DNA of 64,000 nt from Ricinus communis (lineage: Eukaryota; Streptophyta; Magnoliopsida; Malpighiales; Euphorbiaceae). Positions 57,401 to 64,000 of this stretch are shown here, one piece after another (the stretch's first letter is position 1; the number at the start of each line of letters is the position of its first letter). The DNA lies in the NCBI RefSeq assembly GCF_019578655.1, contig NC_063262.1:2859582-2923581 (forward strand), in the 5' to 3' direction. The notes under the pieces were generated by a model, which worked only from the letters and a program-made list of their open reading frames with translations, did no database searches and had not been told where the DNA came from. Made by a program: the position numbers and the translations under genes.

Positions 57401-60400
57401 GAATGAAACGCACTTATTGGATAGGAGCACGGCAAGATGTGACTCACAGTCGTCACTCTCTGTTTCAAGCCCCCCTGACTCTCCAGTTCATCTCTCCCAT
57501 GATGACTTGGATGAATCTGGAGATTCTCCGGTGTTATCAGGTAATGAAGGCAAAGACATAACATTGTTGGAACAACTGAATGAATCTGCAACCTTATCTA
57601 TTGAGGCTGATAAAGAGAATATGGCGAGTGGTTCAAGTGTTGTCTCCACTGGTGATGGTGATGATGATGAATGGACTGTTGAAAATGATCAACAGTTGCA
57701 GGAACAAGAAGAATATGACGAGGATGAAGATGGTTACCAGGAAGAAGATGAAGTGCATGATGGAGAAGATGAGAATGTTGACTTGGTGCAAAATTTTGAA
57801 GATCTGCATCTAGAGGAGAAAAGTTCACCTGACATGGACAACTTGGTCCTTTGCTTCAATGAAGGTGTAGAAGTTGGGATGCCAAGTGATGAGTTTGAAA
57901 GATGCTCCAGGAATGAAGATACTAAGTTTGTGATTCAACAAGTTTCTGTAGATGAACAAAGTTCCTTTAACGGGATGCTCAACGATGGACAAACCCATCA
58001 AGGTGTGGATGGTTCTACTCAACCGAGCATTGATAAATCTTCCAGGATCTTCCAGGAAACTGAGAAGGATCTGCAAGATTTGGTAATTCAACCTAAACAT
58101 GTTCCTCAAACATCTGCAGCATCTGAACTCGTTGATCATGCGGATGCTTCTAGTAGTTCTGGCTTGCTTACTCATTCTGAAGTCTCATTTTCATCAGGTC
58201 AGAATGTCATGTCCAGTGTACCCTCTGTTCTTGGTCAGCCTGAGGTACCAGTTAAACTTCAGTTTGGGTTATTCTCTGGTCCTTCTCTTATACCATCACC
58301 AGTTCCAGCAATACAGATTGGTTCTATACAGATGCCCCTTCATCTGCATGCACCAGTTGGCCCATCCCTCCCTCACATGCACCCATCACAACCTCCTCTC
58401 TTCCAATTTGGTCAGCTGAGGTATACATCTCCTATTTCACAGGGGATATTGCCATTGGCTTCGCAATCGATGTCCTTTGTTCAGCCTAATGTTGCAACTA
58501 ATTTTCCTTTGAACCAAAATACGGGAGGTTCACTGGCTATCCAACCTGGTCAGGATACTGCTGCTTTGAATCTTATGAAAAGTGAAGCCTTGTCTCTATC
58601 AGTGGATAATCAACCAGGTCTTCTTCCAAGGAACTTAGATATCTCTCATCATCTACTGTCAAAAGAGGGAAATTCATTGCCACTGAGAGAAAATGCTGCT
58701 AACAATGTGAAGCAGGGCCAAGGGGAGATTTCTAACATTAGTGATAGGAACTCTAGGCCTGAACCAGGTTTCCGAGCAGACGATTCATTCATGAAAAATT
58801 TCAAACCTACCAAGGAAGTGGAAGGCCGAACTCAATCAGAGGCAACATTATCCCAGTTAGTTTCTAAAGAAAAAGATATAGGTTCCTCCAAGGCTCGGGG
58901 TTTAATATCAGGAGGGAGAGGTAGAAGATATGTCTTTGCAGTGAAAAATTCTGGCTCAAAGTCGTCAATGCATGCTTCTGAAAATTCTCGCCAAGATCCT
59001 ACTGGATTGCAGAGACCTCGACGCCAGCGAACTGAATTTCGGGTACGGGAAAGTTATGAAAAGAGGCAATCTGCTGGGCTTGTTTTGTCTAGTCAACATG
59101 GGATTGATGACAAGTCTAATAACAGTGGTAGGGGTATTGGATCAAGAAGCATCTCAAGGGGGATGGTTTTGCCTAATAGACAACCAAAACAGGCATTTGA
59201 ATCAGAAATGAATTTGCAGCCAGTTGCTTCACGGGAGGTAGATTCAGGAACTAAGGCTGAAAAGGGAGCTGGAAAAGAATCTTTGCGAAAACACTCAGGA
59301 GAGGACGTTGATGCACCTTTGCAAAGTGGAATTGTGCGCGTTTTTGAGCAACCTGGCATAGAAGCTCCTAGTGATGATGATGATTTTATTGAGGTGAGGT
59401 CGAAGAGGCAAATGCTGAATGATCGCAGAGAACAGAGAGAGAAAGAAATCAAGGCAAAGTCTCGGGTCACAAAGGTTCTGTTGCCCTGCAGTTTGAATAA
59501 GTTTTCCTTTATGTCATTGTAAATAACATATCACCTAACTGCATTTTTTTTCGTGATGCCAGATGCCGCGGAAAGTTCGTCCTAGCCTGCAAAACGCTGT
59601 TGGGTCTGTTTCTGTTGCCTCAAATAAAATTTCTGCAGCAGTTGGTGCAGAAGCACTAAATGGCATTCACACAGATTTTGTTGGCACTGATGGACATGGC
59701 TTAGCAAAGGTTGAAGTTTCTGCAGGGTTTAATGCCCCCATGGTGTCACAACCATTGCCTCCAATTGGCACGCCTGCTTTGAAAACTGATACCCCAGCTG
59801 ATATGAGATCCCAAACAATCAAGTAAAAACCTCTTTCAAAGAATTTCTTTGAAAGGAAACTAGATTCATAGATGTGTAATTCTCCTATTTCTCTCTTACA
59901 GGTCCTTCCAAACGGGATCCTTACCTGTTGTATCAGGAAGTGGAAAGAACCTTGCAACTGGTCTGATGTTTGATGGCAAGAATAAAGTTCTGGATAATGC
60001 TAAAACATCTCTGGGGTCTTGGGGCAATTCACGGATCAATCAACAGGTATACAAGTGCTCTTTCTAATATTTCGGCTACTGCAGTGGCTTTAATATTTTC
60101 CTACAACATTTTCTCTGTTCTCTTACTGTGTTAATATGAAGCTGATTATATTTTTTGTTAAATAAAATGTGGTCTAACTTTTGCTGATTAATATTTGTTC
60201 GACATATTCTAAGCTCATTCACTCGGTTTCTTTCATATCATGTGCTTGTGCCTCATTTCACATTGAACTAATAATTTGGTTAAAAGCTTCAAAATATTGA
60301 CAAATAATCTGCCGGTAGGTTATGGCGTTAACACAGACTCAACTTGATGAGGCTATGAAGCCTGCACAATTTGATACACATTCTTCTGTTGGAGATCCTT

Positions 60401-62811
60401 CTAAATCAGTTAGCGAGTCCAGCTTGCCATCATCATCCATCTTGACTAAAGACAAGTCATTTTCTTCTGCTACTAGTCCAATCAATTCATTGCTTGCAGG
60501 GGAAAAGATTCAATTTGGTGAGCATTTACTGTACTGCGAACTCCTTGATGTACTAGGAATTTGTTTGGCTTTTGATTGAAGTATTTTGTTCCTTTTATCT
60601 TCAGGTGCAGTAACATCTCCAACTATTCTCCCTCCGAGCAGCCGTGCTGTTTCCCATGGAATTGGGCCCCCAGGTCCCTGTCGGTCAGACATCCAAATTT
60701 CTCACAATCTCTCTGCATCTGAAAATGACTGCTCCATTTTTTTTGAAAAGGAGAAGCATTCCAATGAATCTTGTGCCCAATTGGTAGATTGTGAATCTGA
60801 AGCTGAAGCAGCTGCTTCTGCAATTGCTGTTGCAGCCATAAGTAATGATGAGATTGTTGGGACTGGGCTGGGTTCAGGTCCCGTCTCTGCTTCAGATTCC
60901 AAAGACTTCAGTGGTGCAGACATTGATAGTTTAACTACAGGTGCCTATTTTTCCCTGTGACCTTTGGTTAACATTGCACTTCTGTTTCTAATAGGAATTT
61001 CTGTGTGGTGCTATACTGTGTTGTAACCTTGTGATTTGCAGGTGTATCTGGCGATCAACAGTTATCAAGGCAATCAAGAGCTGAAGAATCTCTTAGTGTT
61101 GCTCTTCCTGCTGATCTCTCTGTTGAGACACCACCAATATCTTTGTGGCCTCCTTTGCCGAGTCCACAAAATTCTTCTAGCCAGATGCTTTCTCATGTCC
61201 CTGGGGGTACACATTCACATTTTCCTTTCTATGAGATGAACCCGATGTTGGGGGGACCTATTTTTGCTTTTGGGCCGCATGATGAGTCTGCATCTGCCCA
61301 ATCACAGTCTCAAAAGAGTAATACTTCAGTATCCGGTCCACTGGGAACATGGCAGCACCATTCTGGTGTAGACTCATTCTATGGCCCTCCAGCAGGTTTC
61401 ACTGGCCCTTTTATCAGCCCTCCTGGAAGCATCCCTGGGGTTCAAGGTCCACCGCACATGGTTGTCTATAATCATTTTGCACCAGTTGGTCAGTTTGGAC
61501 AAGTAGGCTTGAGTTTTATGGGTACCACCTATATCCCGTCGGGAAAGCAACCTGATTGGAAGCATAATCCCGCATCTTCTGCCATGGGTGTTGGTGAAGG
61601 GGATATGAGTAGTCTGAATATGGTTTCTGCACAGCGCAATCCCAACAACATGCCGGCCCCTATGCAACATCTTGCTCCAGGGTCACCGCTCTTGCCTATG
61701 GGTTCTCCACTGGCCATGTTTGATGTTTCTCCTTTCCAGGTAAAAGTTGGGATCTGTGGTTTGATTAGCTGCCAAAATAACAATTAGTGTTTTTAGAGGA
61801 GGGAAAAAATTATATTTATATGAGATGACATGCACATGCTATTACAGACATTATAATGCTAGAAATGCTAGTAACCTCAGCTAACTAAACACGTGTAGCG
61901 GCGGAATTCCCTTCCAGAAAAATCTAGCAACAACCTATCTTGTTTATCTTTTAGGGTTTTGTCTGCGCATGAATGTGGTGAGGCTTTGGTATTAAAATGT
62001 TCTTAAATTTGGATCAAGGGATTGCAATTCCTCAAAGGCTGCAATATGTACATATATATGTATTTGTTTATATTTCATCAAAGCTGCTGTAGATGCCTAT
62101 GGAACATAGGAATTGTTTCTGCTAACATTGTGGTTTGATTGAAATTGTTATATGCAGTCTACTCCTGACATGTCAGTCCAGGCTAGATGGTCACATGTTC
62201 CAGCATCGCCTCTTCAATCAGTTTCTGTGTCAATGCCATTGCAGCAACAGGCAGAAGGGGCACTTTCTTCTCAGTTCAACCATGGGCCATTGGACCAGCC
62301 ATTACCTAACAGGTTCTCGGAGTCTCGAACAACCGCACCTTCTGACAAGAACCATAATTTCCCTGTGGCCAATAGTGCAACTGTGACCCAATTACCAGAT
62401 GAATTTGGGTTGGTAGACTCATCAAGCTCCACCACTGCTAGCACTTCTACACAGAATGTTGTCGCTAAGAGCTCATCTGCTAGCAACATTGTGGATGCTG
62501 GTAAGACAGATGGCTTGCAGAATAGCAGTGGGAGCACCAACAGTGGCCAGAGTACAAGTTCTGCTTTCAAGACACAGCCTTCCCATCATAAGAGTATGTC
62601 TGCTCACCATTACAGTACTTCCTCTGGGTATAATTATCAAAGAGGTGTAGTATCTCAGAAAAATAGTTCTGGAGGCGAGTGGTCCCATCGCAGGATGGGA
62701 TACCAAGGAAAGAATCAATCTTTGGGTGCAGAAAAGAGCTTTCCTCCTTCAAAACTGAAGCAGATTTATGTAGCTAAACAGACTACAAGTGGGACGTCAA
62801 CAACATCATGA
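54396..62811 (+). CDS. Large PRRC2/BAT2-type N-terminal domain protein, about 2,456 aa
   Basis: A leader exon ends at 53994 (GGAG|GTAAGC); exon 2 begins 54191 and codes from 54396. Coding exons: 54396-59474, 59563-59822, 59902-60046, 60319-60517, 60605-60940, 61042-61739, 62158-62811, all in frame with GT-AG ends. Residues 1-20 (VSVNLNKSYG) and PPPLNLPSLRKEHERFD...GMGWTKP (about 84-128), then GEDFPLLQA (about 203), parallel the BAT2/PRRC2 N-terminal domain shared with plant MOS1-type proteins. Further: His-rich 26-35, 18 glycines (46-63), FDFPKPSILPQ near 343, a Glu/Arg-rich coiled coil (about 580-705), an acidic stretch (about 1100-1130), Pro/Met-rich segments near 1290-1340, Arg-rich RGRGRRYVF-like near 1506, and low complexity to the end. 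Most of it is disordered. Animal PRRC2 proteins bind RNA granules and translation initiation factors; a similar role is inferred only. Confidence 0.85.
54531..54584 (+). repeat. Coding (GGAGGT)n hexanucleotide repeat
   Basis: 54 bases made almost only of GGA GGT units, ending GGA GGA GGA, encode an uninterrupted run of 18 glycines. The opposite strand is open too, encoding polyproline, a by-product of the repeat. Confidence 0.9.
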
Positions 62812-64000
62812 AGAAAAATAGAAAATTGAGGTGCTTGGATTTAGACATTGAAAGTATCAGGACTGAAACATCTTTTCAGTGAAAATTTTGGTTTTCTTTT
62901 GACAGAATATTTAGCAAGGAAGTTGGCTGAGAGTGGAGTTTTAGTGGTATATGAATTGATAAAGCCAGTTTTCCAGATGAAGTTTACAGTACTGGTTGAC
63001 TATCTGTTGGTGGATCCTGCGTATGGGTCTTAAGATCATAAGAGTTCTAAATTCTACTGGTTGGTTGGGTTGCCTGCTCTGCTATTGCAAGTTTTGTGTA
63101 TTAGCTAGGTCGTGATTTATCATTATTTTTTTTGGGTTCGCTTTACTGGCTGCACAAAACCTAATTGTAATTTCTTGGGATTGATGTATTAAAACGAGCA
63201 ACGAACAATGCGTTATTGATGCTGTTAATGATAATGATAAATACAGGCTTTGAGATTGTTGGCTCAAGGTCTCCCATTGTCTTTTATTTCTTCCTATTCT
63301 TAGCAATCCACTAAAGTATAGGGTATTTGAAATGTTGCTGGAAGATGTCATTCCTTAAGTTGATTTTCAAGACATTGCAAAGCAAGTATTAGTTAAACAC
63401 TCACATTCTCAACGAGTAAGGATAAGGAGTGTGCAGTTAGAGTTAATGTACTAGTCAACTGCAGAATTTTCACATTTTTCGATCATTCTAGGTTCACGTC
63501 TAACACAACATTTACCAATAATTGACAACACGCAAGATTTCTTATCTTCTTCCAGAACTTGTCCTAAGTCATCATTATTATAGCTTTTTTGGTTCGTTTC
63601 GTTGAAGAGTTGTCATTTTTTTCTTTTGTGTTTTAAATATGAACTAAGCTTTCTGCCTTTTTCTTTTGTCTTATATTGGTATAAGTTAAACAAGCCTATT
63701 ATAAAAGGTCATTATTCTACTTTTTTCTTAAAAAAATTGTCTCATCTTCAAAAACAATAAATATATATATATAAAATAAAATAAAAAGTTCTAAATTAAC
63801 TTTTTATACTTTTTTTATTCACTATTACCCACAAATTAAGTTTACCTAACATAAAAATCCTTCCCTCTTTTCTTCTTCCTACGCCTAGTATAACTATTTT
63901 GAAGAAATAACTCAGTATAACCAATTTAAAATTAATGAAAATTTCTATCTATTTTTGGTATATAATTTAAAATTAATCAAATTATTTAATATATAATAAA
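62812..64000. other. 3' UTR of the PRRC2-like gene and AT-rich flank
   Basis: The first roughly 450 bases have mixed composition typical of a 3' untranslated region; after about 63600 the sequence becomes strongly AT-rich. Frames at 62848-63033 and 63082-63351 have no domains. No further gene is seen before the window end. Confidence 0.5.

Noticed and set aside
62152..62157. Extending the last PRRC2-like exon left into 62152
   Set aside because: The acceptor TATGCAG ends at 62157, and the preceding exon ends in phase 0 at 61739, so the exon begins at 62158.

Overview
The window is nuclear DNA from a eudicot plant. It is AT-rich, with spliced genes that have U-rich GT-AG introns, CT-rich leaders, Ty1/copia and LINE remnants primed by initiator Met-tRNA, and plant-specific families (B3 factor, plant cadmium resistance protein, MATE transporter, calmodulin-like proteins). 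Overall protein character would fit a Malpighiales species, possibly Euphorbiaceae. That is an impression, not a demonstrated assignment. No bacterial operon, CRISPR array or phage content is present.

Layout. 1-2.1 kb: AT-rich repeat. 2.1-2.4 kb (-): possible two-exon small secreted peptide. 3.5-8.7 kb (+): six-exon B3-domain protein, with an in-frame GC-AG intron candidate in its last exon. 9.2-14.1 kb (+): old, decayed copia element. 14.4-16.3 kb (+): 3' part of a decayed LINE. 18.6-19.3 kb (-): small two-exon DUF1645/MAKR-like protein. 19.5-26.2 kb: gene-poor. 26.2-26.5 kb (-): two-EF-hand protein. 27.9-34.3 kb (+): PLAC8/plant cadmium resistance gene whose second intron (5.7 kb) holds an RNase H relic and a nearly full-length antisense copia element, yet whose three exons join cleanly into 170 codons. 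35.2-35.7 kb (-): four-EF-hand calmodulin-like protein. 37.6-39.4 kb (-): two-exon MATE transporter. 43.1-47.5 kb (-): six-exon protein made of a lone, degenerate eIF4A-like RecA2 domain; its 2.3-kb intron carries a Mutator-type MITE with a perfect 9-bp target duplication. 49.5-50.3 kb: retroposon flanked by a perfect 16-bp target duplication. 50.7-52.8 kb: two more copies of the repeat seen at the window start, one next to a CACTA-type terminus. 54.2-62.8 kb (+): eight-exon gene (seven coding introns deduced here plus a 5' UTR intron) for a roughly 2,456-residue PRRC2/BAT2-type protein with a strong start preceded by an overlapping upstream ORF.

The genes look like independent housekeeping, signalling and transport loci and do not form a pathway cluster. 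The two EF-hand genes suggest calcium signalling, and the PLAC8 and MATE genes suggest membrane transport, but neighbourhood alone proves no link. The most informative signals are the transposon insertions in introns, the splice anomalies, and the unusual solo-RecA2 protein. I found no convincing wholly new multi-gene system.
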